DNA of 64,000 nucleotides from Spirosoma sp. 48-14 (lineage in GTDB: Bacteria > Bacteroidota > Bacteroidia > Cytophagales > Spirosomataceae), in the NCBI RefSeq assembly GCF_001898575.1, contig NZ_MKUD01000003.1, forward strand, positions 62,001-126,000. Direction: 5' to 3'. Within the stretch, counting starts at the first letter, position 1; every line of letters starts with the position of its first letter. Below, one piece after another: positions 25,981 to 34,944 of the stretch. The position numbers and the translations under genes are program-made. Below the pieces are notes generated by a model. That model was not told the DNA's origin, made no database searches, and saw nothing but the letters and a program-made list of their open reading frames with translations.

Positions 25981-26985
25981 TTAAATAACCTGAAATCCAT
26001 GCACATACGGATCATCTTCATCCAGGATCAGGTGGTTATATCCGTGGATTCGAGCCCAGCCTTCGATACTGGGAACGATGGCCGGTTTACCTGCCAGTTC
26101 GGTTTCGGCTTCGATACGTCCGTTGAAAATTGACCCGATGATACTCTCATGGATAAACGTATCGCCGGGTTTAAGCTTTCCTTTAGCATACCATTGCGCC
26201 ATACGTGCCGACGTTCCTGTACCACAGGGCGAACGATCTATGGCTTTATCGCCGTAGAAAACCGCATTGCGGGCCGTCGATGTTTCCGCTAACGTCTTGC
26301 CTGTCCAAAGAATATGGCTCAGACCGTTTATGGTCGAATTTTCGGGATGAACGAAAGTATACTGCTCGTTCATCCGCTGGCGCATCACCCGCGCCCAGCC
26401 AATCAGTTGTTCGGCTTTGTAGTGCTCCAGACCAGGGAAGTTGGGTTGCGGATCGACAATAGCGTAAAAATTACCGCCATAGGCCACATCGACCGTGAGT
26501 GTACCCAAATCCGGACATTCGACGGTTAACTGTTCGGCCGCCAGATACGATTTAATGTTGGTAATCTTAACCGACGTTACTTTTTTCCCTTCCTGTTTGT
26601 ATTCAGCCCGCACCAGGCCAGCCGGTACTTCCAGGTTGAGCACACCGGGCGTTTTGGGCCTGATTAGGTTTTGTTCGATGGCTACGGTAACCGTACCGAT
26701 TGTTCCGTGACCACACATCGGCAAACATCCCGACGTTTCGATAAACAGCACACCCGCATCATTGGCCGGATCGGTTGGCGGATAGAGAATGCTCCCCGAC
26801 ATCATATCGTGGCCGCGTGGCTCAAACATCAGCCCCCGCCGAATCCAGTCGTATTCGCGCAGAAAATGCTGCCGTTTCTCGCTCATATTTGTTCCCTGTA
26901 AGAAGGGAATACTTCCTCCCGTAACAACCCGTACCGGGTTGCCGCAGGTGTGTGCATCGATGCAGAAAAAATGAAATTCGGACAT
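25981..26985 (-). CDS. 4-hydroxyproline 2-epimerase (proline racemase family)
   Basis: A 334-residue proline-racemase-fold protein that interconverts trans-4-hydroxy-L-proline and cis-4-hydroxy-D-proline. Both catalytic Cys are present: Cys91 in MCGHGTIG and Cys254 in DRSPCGTGTSA. Dehydratase relatives carry Thr in one of these positions, so an epimerase is favoured. The C-terminal SIIGSIFNGRIE region also fits. Neighbouring genes complete the pathway. Octamer hairpins lie directly upstream (26991) and directly downstream (25978). Confidence 0.93.
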   Translation of the reverse strand: MSEFHFFCIDAHTCGNPVRVVTGGSIPFLQGTNMSEKRQHFLREYDWIRRGLMFEPRGHDMMSGSILYPPTDPANDAGVLFIETSGCLPMCGHGTIGTVTVAIEQNLIRPKTPGVLNLEVPAGLVRAEYKQEGKKVTSVKITNIKSYLAAEQLTVECPDLGTLTVDVAYGGNFYAIVDPQPNFPGLEHYKAEQLIGWARVMRQRMNEQYTFVHPENSTINGLSHILWTGKTLAETSTARNAVFYGDKAIDRSPCGTGTSARMAQWYAKGKLKPGDTFIHESIIGSIFNGRIEAETELAGKPAIVPSIEGWARIHGYNHLILDEDDPYVHGFQVI

Positions 26986-26990
26986 GGTTT

Positions 26991-27058
26991 AAAAAGCGAA
27001 AGAGTGAAAGAGCGAAAGGGTGAAATAGCTCTTTCACTCTTTCGCTCTTTCACTCATT
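26991..27058. repeat. octamer-repeat inverted element overlapping the end of the deaminase gene
   Basis: Left-arm octamers AAAGAGTG, AAAGAGCG, AAAGGGTG (26999-27022) face CTCTTT, CACTCTTT, CGCTCTTT, CACTCATT (27029-27058). The right arm encodes the last residues and TGA stop of the DapA-like gene. Same word set as the elements at 25875 and 40386. Confidence 0.85.
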
Positions 27059-27957
27059 AGTACTGGTCTGTTCGCTAATGCTTTTTGAATAATTTCCTGA
27101 ACGTGCTCGCGTTCGGCGCCTATGAGTGGCAGCCGGGGAGGGCGCACATATTCTGAACCTAAGCCTGTAGCCGTAGCCGCCAGTTTAATGTACTGAACCA
27201 GTTTTGGGTGAATATCCAGTTCGAGCAGGGGCATGAACCAGCGGTAAATGGCGAGTGCTTCTACAAGTTGTCCCGTTTTAGCCAGTTCGTAAATAGCCAC
27301 CGTTTCTACTGGAAACGCATCGACCAGACCGCCTACCCAGCCATCGCAGCCGAGCAGTAGGGCTTCGAGCGCCAGTGTATCCACGCCACCCAGCAATTTG
27401 TAGCGGTCACCAAACGCATTGCGCATACGGGTTATATTAGTCAGATCACGAGTCGATTCTTTAACCGCCTGAATATTGGGCAATACAGCCAGTTTCTCAA
27501 ACATGGCTACCGTGGTCATGATCTTATAATCGTACGGATTATTGTAGATCATGATGGGAAGCGACGTTTCCTGAGCCACCGCTTTAAAAAACGTGACCGT
27601 TTCGCGGGAATCGGCAGGGTAACGCATCGGAGGGAGCAGCATTAGCCCGTCGGCTCCGGCTTTTTCGGCTTCCTGAGCACGAGCAATAGCCTGTTTGGTT
27701 GCCTGTTCGGCAATATTGACAAGCACTGGCACAGTTCCGGCACTCACTGCCAATGCCGACCTCAGCAACTCAATTTTTTCGTCGTTGAGCAGCGTGCTGG
27801 CTTCACCCAGCGATCCGCCAATGATAAAACCATGAACACCAGCCTCGAGCTGTGCCCGCAGATTTTTCTCAAAAAGCGGCAAGTCAAGCTGATCATCAGC
27901 CGTAAACGGAGTCAGGAGTGCAGGATAAACACCCTCCCAGCGTACAGAAACGTTCAT
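27034..27957 (-). CDS. DapA-family deaminase, likely pyrroline-4-hydroxy-2-carboxylate deaminase
   Basis: A 307-residue class I aldolase-fold enzyme. Schiff-base Lys166 in QAVKESTRD and Tyr138 in IMIYNNPYDY are present, along with GGSLGEASTL for the substrate carboxylate. In this operon the DapA-like member most likely converts pyrroline-4-hydroxy-2-carboxylate to 2-oxoglutarate semialdehyde and ammonia, the step before the dehydrogenase. The last seven residues (MSERAKE) are encoded by the arm of the octamer-repeat hairpin, so the original C-terminus may have been shorter. Confidence 0.9.
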   Translation of the reverse strand: MNVSVRWEGVYPALLTPFTADDQLDLPLFEKNLRAQLEAGVHGFIIGGSLGEASTLLNDEKIELLRSALAVSAGTVPVLVNIAEQATKQAIARAQEAEKAGADGLMLLPPMRYPADSRETVTFFKAVAQETSLPIMIYNNPYDYKIMTTVAMFEKLAVLPNIQAVKESTRDLTNITRMRNAFGDRYKLLGGVDTLALEALLLGCDGWVGGLVDAFPVETVAIYELAKTGQLVEALAIYRWFMPLLELDIHPKLVQYIKLAATATGLGSEYVRPPRLPLIGAEREHVQEIIQKALANRPVLMSERAKE

Positions 27958-28064
27958 GAAGCAATGGGGATCGAGTTAAACAACCAAAGTTGCAAATTCT
28001 GCGAAATATTTCATGTCATATCGACACAAATCCCGAAGAACCACAGCAAAAGGCTCGTTTTTTT

Positions 28065-29603
28065 CTATTTTTCGATAGGGCTTATACTACTTGCTGCCGT
28101 ATTGCTGATAAAGGCCACTCGTTTGCTATCGGGCGACCACGAAGGTGTATTGATGGTCCCTTGCCCTCCATAAATATAGGCAATCACCTTAGGCTGCCCA
28201 ATGCCCGAAATGGGCAATAGCCGCAAATAAACATGTTTGTAAAACGGATGTTCATTGGATTTAACCTCCTCTTTCAGGAACGACAGGAAAATTATCCACT
28301 TGCCATCGGGCGAAATGTGTGGAAACCAATCGTGGTAATCACCGTGTGTAACCGCTTCCTGTCCGCTGCCGTCGGGTTTCATGCGCCAGATTTGCATGGT
28401 TCCCGTGCGGTCGGAGTTGAAATAAATCCACTTACCATCGGGCGTGAATTCCGGGCCATCGTCCAGTCCTTTTGCATCAGTCAATCGCGTTTCCGGGCCA
28501 CCTTCCGATGGTACACTGTAAATATCAAACTCATTGCTGCGCGAGCCAGTAAATACCAGTGTTTTCTTATCGGGCGACCAGCCATGCAGGTATGATGGCC
28601 CTTGGGGAGTGATCTGCTTTGGTTCTCCGCCCGTAACCGGAACCGTGTAAACAATCGAACCACCCAGCTCCTTCACGCCACTACTTAACCCCAGCATTTT
28701 CCCATCGAAGGAAAGAACATGGTCGTTGTTGTTATTTTTAACAGCTCCCGTATGAAGCACAGTTGGTTGCCCTTTTGCCAGATCGAAGGTGTAAATCAAT
28801 CCATCGCCATTGTACAGCAACGTTTTGCCATTGGGCATCCAGTTTGGTGCCTGAATCGAACCCGGCACATTGAAAATAACCTGTCGGTTGCCGGTTGTTA
28901 CGTCCAGAATTTCGAGATTACTGGCCAGATACTCCCGATAGGGCACCAATTTATCGTGTGCTGGTACACTGATACGAACATCCCGAAACGTTCCCCGTTC
29001 CAGCGCGTCTTTATTATGCGCACAGACAAACAGACCCACGTACACCTCCTCGCCTAATTCCAGGTCGGTAACCTGTTCGGTTACGAAAGGCTCTCCGAAT
29101 CGGGCCGCCCGCATGGTATAGATATTGCCTTTCCGTTCGAGCTGGATCACGTCAGCACCGGCCAACTTTGTACGGATTTCTTCCGTAGTGGCCCCCGCTG
29201 TCCGTCGGTATTGTAAGGATGTACTGCCATCTCCATGCGTACAGACATTCACATGGGCCGACTTGCCATCCAGACTAGTACGAACCATCCAGCCTACTTT
29301 TCGATGCGGATCGCCCGTCTTACCCACTACCGACGCCCTCGTATACAGCAGGAAATCGCCTTTCATGCGTTTCCATGCATAATGAAACTCATCGTGATCG
29401 GCCCAAACATTAGCCCCCGAACCCGATAGCTCATATTGATGCGTTTTGGGATCGTAAGTACCCGAGCCGGGTTTCACGACAGCACCAATATCGCTTTGGC
29501 CCTCAAACAGGCCCAGCTTAACATCCTGCGCAATTGATTGGCCATCCAATGCCAGCAGTAAACCGACAAAAATGATTAAAGAGGTGATTTTTAGAATCTT
29601 CAT
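28065..29603 (-). CDS. secreted TolB-like (PD40) beta-propeller with N-terminal sandwich domain
   Basis: A 512-residue protein with a signal peptide (to about SIAQ26). Residues 30-225 look like a DUF1349/concanavalin-type sandwich. Residues 230-512 have repeated PD40 blades with typical W-x-P-D-G-K or S-P-D-K-K-T-L-V-F motifs (NWMPNGKTLLYNGD, HGWSPDKKTLVFTGS, PEFTPDGKWIYFNSD, PHISPDGKWIIFLS). It is the first gene of the minus-strand run that continues with the hydroxyproline genes 107 bases away, so it may bind a glycan or peptide ligand. Function is inferred only from the fold. Confidence 0.8.
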   Translation of the reverse strand: MKILKITSLIIFVGLLLALDGQSIAQDVKLGLFEGQSDIGAVVKPGSGTYDPKTHQYELSGSGANVWADHDEFHYAWKRMKGDFLLYTRASVVGKTGDPHRKVGWMVRTSLDGKSAHVNVCTHGDGSTSLQYRRTAGATTEEIRTKLAGADVIQLERKGNIYTMRAARFGEPFVTEQVTDLELGEEVYVGLFVCAHNKDALERGTFRDVRISVPAHDKLVPYREYLASNLEILDVTTGNRQVIFNVPGSIQAPNWMPNGKTLLYNGDGLIYTFDLAKGQPTVLHTGAVKNNNNDHVLSFDGKMLGLSSGVKELGGSIVYTVPVTGGEPKQITPQGPSYLHGWSPDKKTLVFTGSRSNEFDIYSVPSEGGPETRLTDAKGLDDGPEFTPDGKWIYFNSDRTGTMQIWRMKPDGSGQEAVTHGDYHDWFPHISPDGKWIIFLSFLKEEVKSNEHPFYKHVYLRLLPISGIGQPKVIAYIYGGQGTINTPSWSPDSKRVAFISNTAASSISPIEK

Positions 29604-29764
29604 CAGGCTTGATTGGGTTCGTTTTATACAGGTTCAGGAGACGAGGCAGGTATCACTTTATCAACAAAGCGTTACCGATCAGTGGCTTACTCAGCCGACT
29701 TGACTTGCGCGTTGTTCGTATAGGAAAGCCATAAAAAGGCCTATCAATTCTTTGCCGCTTTTTT

Positions 29765-29772
29765 TATCTTTG
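29765..29772 (+). promoter_or_regulatory. -7 box TATCTTTG of the aat promoter
   Basis: Matches TAnnTTTG and lies 24 bases before the aat ATG. This placement also favours the ATG at 29797 over earlier codons. Confidence 0.55.
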
Positions 29773-29796
29773 TCAGCATACACATCCACCACTTTC

Positions 29797-30405
29797 ATGG
29801 ACAAGCTCACCGCCGATGACCTGATTTATGGGTACATAAATGGCATTTTCCCAATGGCCGATTCCGACGGTGCGCTTTACTGGTACGCCCCTGATCCGCG
29901 TGCCATTATTCCCATTTATACCTACAAACCAGCCAAGTCGCTCCGTCCAGTTCTGAATCGGAATCAGTTTGAGATTCGTCTGAATACTGCCTTTAAAGAG
30001 GTTATGCAGGGTTGCTCAAAGCCTCGTTCTGAGGACGATAGTGTCTGGATCTCCGATGAAATTATCGAAGCCTATACCGAACTGCACCAAATGGGGCTTG
30101 CCCATAGCGTAGAAACGTATATCGACAATCGATTGGTTGGGGGCTTATATGGCGTCTCATTAGGCTCCGCTTTCTTTGGCGAATCGATGTTTACGCAGGT
30201 CAGTAATGCGTCGAAAGTGGCGTTTCATTACTTGATTCAGATTCTCCGGCAACAGAAATTTACCCTTCTGGATACGCAGTTTATCAACGATAATGTCCGG
30301 CGGTACGGGGCTATTGAAATTCCCAAAGCCGATTATCTCCGGCAATTGAAAATGGCCCTTCGCAACAAAGTAAAGTTTAGCGATCAGGTGCCTCTGAAGG
30401 TGTGA
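29797..30405 (+). CDS. aat: leucyl/phenylalanyl-tRNA-protein transferase
   Basis: A 202-residue enzyme that adds Leu or Phe from tRNA to proteins with N-terminal Lys or Arg and so targets them to ClpS/ClpAP. The family motifs are visible: LIYGYINGIFPMAD, WYAPDPRAIIP, VMQGCS, TWIS-like SVWISDEIIEAYTELH and the conserved GGLYGVSLGSAFFGESMF followed by LDTQFINDN. The chosen ATG at 29797 follows the TATCTTTG box at 29765-29772; the frame is open further upstream without support. proB follows 36 bases downstream with its own -7 box. Confidence 0.97.
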   Translation: MDKLTADDLIYGYINGIFPMADSDGALYWYAPDPRAIIPIYTYKPAKSLRPVLNRNQFEIRLNTAFKEVMQGCSKPRSEDDSVWISDEIIEAYTELHQMGLAHSVETYIDNRLVGGLYGVSLGSAFFGESMFTQVSNASKVAFHYLIQILRQQKFTLLDTQFINDNVRRYGAIEIPKADYLRQLKMALRNKVKFSDQVPLKV

Positions 30406-30429
30406 GACTTCGGTATACCGAAAACCACC

Positions 30430-30437
30430 TATCTTTG
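30430..30437 (+). promoter_or_regulatory. -7 box TATCTTTG directly upstream of proB
   Basis: Matches TAnnTTTG. Only CCGC separates it from the proB ATG at 30442, so the predicted start of transcription is at or next to the start codon. A perfect 14-bp palindrome TTCGGTATACCGAA (30409-30422) lies just upstream. Confidence 0.5.
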
Positions 30438-30441
30438 CCGC

Positions 30442-31476
30442 ATGTCGAAACCCGTTCTTGTCCTTAAATTCGGTACTGCATCCATTACCAAACCAACTGG
30501 CGAGCCTAATGAGCCGGTCATGGTTGACATTGCCCGACAGGTAGCCGCTTTGCATCCGCATTATCGAATTGTGCTGGTATCATCTGGGGCCGTAGGGGCC
30601 GGAAAAGCCCTGATTCATGATTATAAAGGTGATATTATCCAGCGAAAAGCCGCAGCTGCTATAGGGAATTTATTATTACTCAACCAATACTCTCGTTTTT
30701 TTGCTATCTACGGTATTTCCATCGCCCAAAGCCTTTGCGAGCGCCACCACTTTGCTAACCGTGATCAATTTCTTCAGTTAAAACAAACCTACGAAGAACT
30801 GTGGGCCAATGAACTGATTCCGATTGCCAACGAAAACGATGTAGTGAGCAATCGGGAACTGAAATTTTCGGACAACGATGAACTGGCAACGCTGATTGCC
30901 GCTGGCTTTGGGGCCAAAGTGCTTATGCTCTGCACATCGGTAGGCGGTCTACTCGATAATAATGGTCAGATTATTCGGAAGGTCACGGCCTTCGATGAGC
31001 AGGTCTTTAGTGTTGTTCGAACCGATAAGTCATCATTGGGATTAGGGGGTATGGCCTCCAAATTGACCTTTGCCAAACTAGCCACTCGCATGGGCATCAG
31101 GGTCGTTATTTTCGGCATGAACGAGCCGGATAGTCTGGGCCGAGCCCTACGGGGCGAAACCGGCACCGAGTTTGTTCCACAAGCGAATACACTTTCAGCA
31201 CGAAATCGTTGGCTCGGAAGCGGAAGTTTGGCCGTCGGACAGATTCAGGTGGATGCCGGAGCTGTACGGGCGTTAAAACAACGGCGGAGTTTGTTGGCGG
31301 TAGGTGTCCGGGCTATTCCCGGCGAATTTGCCACGGGCGAAATGGTTGAAATTTTAGATGAGAACCAGGAAACAGTAGCCGTTGCCCGAACCCGAATTTC
31401 ATCAGAAACGTTAGCGCAACAGCTTAATCAGCAAAACGTTGAAGTAGCGAATGCCAATGATATTGTACTTTTGTAA
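30442..31476 (+). CDS. proB: glutamate 5-kinase
   Basis: A 344-residue enzyme of proline synthesis that phosphorylates glutamate. The amino acid kinase fold begins with LVLKFGTASIT; SSGAVGAGK, PIANENDVV and SDNDELATLIA follow, as do GLGGMASKLTFAKLA and the start of a C-terminal PUA domain (about 260-344), slightly shorter than in the enterobacterial protein. The substrate passes to ProA, encoded 105 bases downstream on the same strand. Its -7 promoter box lies four bases before the ATG, so the mRNA may have no leader. Confidence 0.96.
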   Translation: MSKPVLVLKFGTASITKPTGEPNEPVMVDIARQVAALHPHYRIVLVSSGAVGAGKALIHDYKGDIIQRKAAAAIGNLLLLNQYSRFFAIYGISIAQSLCERHHFANRDQFLQLKQTYEELWANELIPIANENDVVSNRELKFSDNDELATLIAAGFGAKVLMLCTSVGGLLDNNGQIIRKVTAFDEQVFSVVRTDKSSLGLGGMASKLTFAKLATRMGIRVVIFGMNEPDSLGRALRGETGTEFVPQANTLSARNRWLGSGSLAVGQIQVDAGAVRALKQRRSLLAVGVRAIPGEFATGEMVEILDENQETVAVARTRISSETLAQQLNQQNVEVANANDIVLL

Positions 31477-31581
31477 AAAGACAGAAGGGCTAGAAAGTTA
31501 GGAAGGCTTGGGGAATACGAATTCCTTATAGGCAGCTTGTTCCTCCTTTTATGTATTCCTTCCTTTATTTCCTTTTCGCTA

Positions 31582-32832
31582 ATGACCCCAATTACACCTT
31601 TACTTCAGTCAGCGCAACAAGCGGCAGCCGCTGTTCGCCGGTTGAGCCCTGACCAGAAAACCACTTTACTGAATCGGCTGGCCGATGTACTGGCCGCTCA
31701 TACGGCTCAGATCGTTGTTGAAAATCAGAAAGATCTTGACCGAATGTCGGCTACAGATCCGAAATATGACCGACTGAAGTTGACCGAGGCCCGAATTACC
31801 GACTTGTCGAAAAGCCTGCGTGAGGTGGCCGTATTACCCGATCCGGCTGGTGAAGTCATTCTGGAACGTACTATTGAGCAAGGTCTGCAACTGAAAAAGA
31901 TTGCCGTCCCACTTGGTGTCGTCGGTGTCATATATGAAGCTCGCCCGAACGTAACAGTTGATGTAGCGTCGCTATGTCTGCGCTCAGGAAATGCGTGCGT
32001 GCTGAAAGGCGGCAAAGAAGCCGATTTCTCGAACCGCTATCTGGTTGGTCTGATTCAGGGTGTATTGGTGGAATTCGGTGTACCGAAAGCCGCTGTCACG
32101 CTGCTCCCACCCGATCGGGCCGTTGTCAATGAATTGCTCACCGCTACCCGGTACGTAGACATCATCATTCCGCGTGGATCGGATTCGCTGATTCAGTTTG
32201 TTCGGAAAAATTCGCTGGTCCCTACCATCGAAACGGGGGCAGGTGTCTGTCATGCCTACGTCGAAGCATCGGCCGACCTCGATAAAGCAGTCGCTATTGT
32301 CGTAAATGCCCGTGTTTCGCGTCCATCGGTCTGCAACTCGCTCGACTGTGTGCTGGTTGATGACCAAATTGCCGAGCGTTTTCTGCCAATGCTGACAGAC
32401 GATTTCATCAAATGGAACGTTGAAGTATTTGCGGATGATACAGCCTACGCCATTTTCGAGAAAGCAGGGTATACGAATCTGCAACATGCCCAGCCCGAAG
32501 ATTTTGGCCGTGAGTTTCTGGATTATAAATGCGCCGTTAAAGTTGTAAATGGTCTGGAAGAAGCCCTCTCCCATATACAAGCGTACTCGTCGCGGCACTC
32601 AGAGGCTATCCTATCCCAAAACCAGGCACTAATTGACCAGTTTCTGCGCGAGGTCGATGCGGCTGCAGTGTACGCGAATGCATCCACCCGCTTTACGGAT
32701 GGCGGTGTGTTTGGACTAGGGGCTGAGATCGGTATTTCGACGCAGAAACTTCATGCCCGTGGCCCATTTGCCCTGGAAAAATTAGTCACCGAAAAATGGA
32801 TTGTTGTGGGTGACGGTCAGGTTCGCTGGTAA
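31582..32832 (+). CDS. proA: gamma-glutamyl phosphate reductase
   Basis: A 416-residue aldehyde dehydrogenase-fold enzyme that reduces glutamyl phosphate to glutamate semialdehyde. The active-site Cys lies in RPSVCNSLDC. Other markers are GVVGVIYEARPNVTVD, CVLKGGKEA, IIPRGSDSLI, ETGAGVCHAY, AVYANASTRFTDGG and the C-terminal GPFALEKLVTEKW. The ATG at 31582 starts at MTPITPLL; an in-frame ATG at 31537 would add an unlikely hydrophobic peptide. The proB-proA gap (31477-31581) contains a C-poor and then a G-poor stretch that could be a decayed hairpin element. Confidence 0.97.
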   Translation: MTPITPLLQSAQQAAAAVRRLSPDQKTTLLNRLADVLAAHTAQIVVENQKDLDRMSATDPKYDRLKLTEARITDLSKSLREVAVLPDPAGEVILERTIEQGLQLKKIAVPLGVVGVIYEARPNVTVDVASLCLRSGNACVLKGGKEADFSNRYLVGLIQGVLVEFGVPKAAVTLLPPDRAVVNELLTATRYVDIIIPRGSDSLIQFVRKNSLVPTIETGAGVCHAYVEASADLDKAVAIVVNARVSRPSVCNSLDCVLVDDQIAERFLPMLTDDFIKWNVEVFADDTAYAIFEKAGYTNLQHAQPEDFGREFLDYKCAVKVVNGLEEALSHIQAYSSRHSEAILSQNQALIDQFLREVDAAAVYANASTRFTDGGVFGLGAEIGISTQKLHARGPFALEKLVTEKWIVVGDGQVRW

Positions 32833-32889
32833 GCTACAACCTGATTACAATTGCAGCAGTAAATTCTATACTTGTACCAAACACCTCCT

Positions 32890-33498
32890 ATGAGTAAACC
32901 AAAATCAACGCTATTTCAAGTCCTTTTTAGCCTGCTAATGCTAACAAGTTTAGGTGCTCAGGCCCAATCATTAAAAGTCGGCTTTACGCGTATTGACTAT
33001 GTTGTATCGCAATCGCCTGAGGCCAAAGAAGTTACCAATCAGCTGAATATACAGCAAGCCCAGGCTGAGAATGAGCTAAAGCGGATGCAAACCGAATTTC
33101 AGACTAAATATTCGGCCTATCAGTCGGGTGTTGCCCAGATGACCGATGTCATTCGAAAAGATCGGGAAACCGAACTGCAAACACTTCAAACACGCATTCA
33201 GCAGTTTAGTCAAACAGCCCAGGAGTCTTTACAAGCCAAATATGGCCAATTGATGAAGCCTATTCTGACCAAAATTCAGCAAGCGATTGACACGGTCGCT
33301 TTACAGAATGGCTACCATTATATCATCAATGTAACGTCTAATTCAGATGTACTCTATGCCGCCGAAGAACTGAACATCACCGATCTGGTCCTCAAAAAAA
33401 TGGGCATTACACCAGGCCAGAATACTGACAAACCGGCTAATACACCCTCTTCGGTACCAACAGCCCCTAAGGCGGCAACGCCCCCTAAAAAGAAATAA
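32890..33498 (+). CDS. OmpH/Skp family periplasmic chaperone
   Basis: A 202-residue protein with a signal peptide (to about LGAQAQ), then the Skp pattern: short N-terminal strand LKVGFTRIDYVVSQSPEAKE, a long helical coiled coil (about 50-130, QAQAENELKRMQTEF and on) and a return strand. Skp-type proteins hold unfolded outer-membrane proteins. The C-terminal tail after about 170 is Pro/Thr/Ala-rich and low-complexity, and ends in PPKKK. Start at 32890 rather than 32872 because it puts the basic residues directly before the hydrophobic core. Confidence 0.9.
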   Translation: MSKPKSTLFQVLFSLLMLTSLGAQAQSLKVGFTRIDYVVSQSPEAKEVTNQLNIQQAQAENELKRMQTEFQTKYSAYQSGVAQMTDVIRKDRETELQTLQTRIQQFSQTAQESLQAKYGQLMKPILTKIQQAIDTVALQNGYHYIINVTSNSDVLYAAEELNITDLVLKKMGITPGQNTDKPANTPSSVPTAPKAATPPKKK

Positions 33499-33509
33499 GT
33501 GTTTTGGTC

Positions 33510-33564
33510 CTACATAATGAAAATGCCCACGAACGTCAACTGCGTGGGCATTTTCATTATGTAG
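33510..33564. terminator. 22-bp perfect hairpin between convergent genes
   Basis: Arms 33510-33531 and 33543-33564 pair without mismatch (CTACATAATGAAAATGCC and on), with an 11-base loop. T tract on each strand. Serves the OmpH-like gene and rarA. Confidence 0.9.
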
Positions 33565-33569
33565 TATGC

Positions 33570-34841
33570 CTAATATCCATACCAGTCTCCCCACCATTTT
33601 TGCAGGCTCCGGCGGATTTCAGCTTCGCGGGCATTCTGGCCAGGTTCGTATAGCTTGTGGCCTTTTAGTTCATCCGGCAGGAAGTTTAACGGAACAAAAT
33701 TGCCTTCGTAGGCGTGCGCGTACTGGTACTCTTTCCCATAACCGATCTGCTTCATCAGTTTCGTCGGGGCATTACGCAGATGGATTGGCACAGGCAGATG
33801 AGCCGTTTGTTCCGCCAGGGCAATGGCATCATCAATAGCCACATAACTGGCATTACTCTTAGGTGACGTCGCCAGATACACCGCCACCTGCGACAGTATA
33901 ATTCGTCCTTCGGGCATGCCGATAGCGCGAATAGCCTGAACCGCTTCGGAAGCCATAATCATAGCCGTTGGATTTGCATTGCCAATATCTTCCGATGCCA
34001 TAATCAACATCCGACGAGCGATAAAAACAGGATCTTCACCGGCCACAATCATCCGGGCCATCCAGTACAAGGCCGCATTAGGATCGGAACCCCGCAACGA
34101 TTTTATAAACGCCGAAATAATATCGTAATGCTGCTCGCCCGATTTGTCGTACCGGGCAATGTTCTGCTGGGCAACAGTCGTTACGCCTTCATCTGTAATC
34201 ACTAATTGGTCAGAAGAGACATGTGCCGAAACAACCAGTTCAAGCAAATTCAGGAGTTTACGCCCATCACCACCCGACAGACGCAATAAGGCATCGTATG
34301 ACTCAACCTGAATATTTTTCGATCGTAAAAAAATGTCCTGCGCAATGGCCCGATCCACTACCTGAATGAGTTCATCCCGGCTAAGTGCTTCCAGAATATA
34401 AACCTGGCAACGCGACAGTAAAGCGCCGTTCACTTCAAAGGATGGATTTTCGGTCGTGGCTCCAATAAGGGTAATTTGCCCTTTCTCGACAGCCCCCAGC
34501 AAAGCATCCTGCTGGCTTTTGTTGAATCGATGAATTTCGTCGATAAACACTACGGGCGGAAACATCCCGCTAGGCCGACTCAATACGTCACGGATTTCCT
34601 TAACGCCTGAATTAATGGCACTTAAGGCAATAAAGGGTCGTTTAACCGCTTCGGCCAGTAATAAAGCCAGTGTCGTTTTTCCAACGCCCGGTGGGCCCCA
34701 CAAAATCATGGAAGGCAACCGACCGGCGTTAATAGCCCGACGTAATGCGCCGGATGGGCCAATTAGTTTTCGCTGACCAATTACGTCGTCGAGTGTACGT
34801 GGACGCACTCGCTCAGGCAAAGGAGTTGAGTCTGTATTCAT
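33570..34841 (-). CDS. rarA: RarA/MgsA replication-associated AAA+ ATPase
   Basis: A 423-residue clamp-loader-like protein acting at stalled replication forks. Walker A is [11 protein letters not shown] (about 50-58), Walker B is [18 protein letters not shown], sensor I is [12 protein letters not shown], and the arginine-finger region LLSRCQVY is next. The C-terminal half has the RarA lid and tetramerisation domain ([47 protein letters not shown]). Complete, with a terminator on both sides (33510-33564 after it, 34884-34918 upstream of it). Confidence 0.97.
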   Translation of the reverse strand: MNTDSTPLPERVRPRTLDDVIGQRKLIGPSGALRRAINAGRLPSMILWGPPGVGKTTLALLLAEAVKRPFIALSAINSGVKEIRDVLSRPSGMFPPVVFIDEIHRFNKSQQDALLGAVEKGQITLIGATTENPSFEVNGALLSRCQVYILEALSRDELIQVVDRAIAQDIFLRSKNIQVESYDALLRLSGGDGRKLLNLLELVVSAHVSSDQLVITDEGVTTVAQQNIARYDKSGEQHYDIISAFIKSLRGSDPNAALYWMARMIVAGEDPVFIARRMLIMASEDIGNANPTAMIMASEAVQAIRAIGMPEGRIILSQVAVYLATSPKSNASYVAIDDAIALAEQTAHLPVPIHLRNAPTKLMKQIGYGKEYQYAHAYEGNFVPLNFLPDELKGHKLYEPGQNAREAEIRRSLQKWWGDWYGY

Positions 34842-34883
34842 TTAACGAAGGTACTTAAAGTCCACGCTACGCACTAACAAAAC

Positions 34884-34918
34884 AAACCCCGACAACCAGG
34901 TTTCGGTTATCGGGGTTT
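34884..34918. terminator. hairpin terminator upstream of rarA
   Basis: AAACCCCGACAACC (34884-34897) pairs with GGTTATCGGGGTTT (34905-34918) with one mismatch in 14, loop of 7. In minus sense it follows the sigma-factor stop (34945) by 27 bases. Confidence 0.8.
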
Positions 34919-34944
34919 AGGAAAGAGTTTCGGAATAGTCAGCG

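Noticed and set aside
25900-26133. Plus-strand open frame starting MSERVWSG inside the octamer element
   Set aside because: Its start is the octamer repeat itself and it lies antisense to the epimerase gene; no other support.
25875-27058. Tandem octamers looked at first like a CRISPR or VNTR array
   Set aside because: Repeat units are eight bases without spacers and are mirrored as inverted arms; no cas genes are present. They are hairpins.
31477-31581. Possible further hairpin element between proB and proA
   Set aside because: The left half is C-poor and the right half G-poor as in other elements, but the arms do not align well; only a decayed copy at best.
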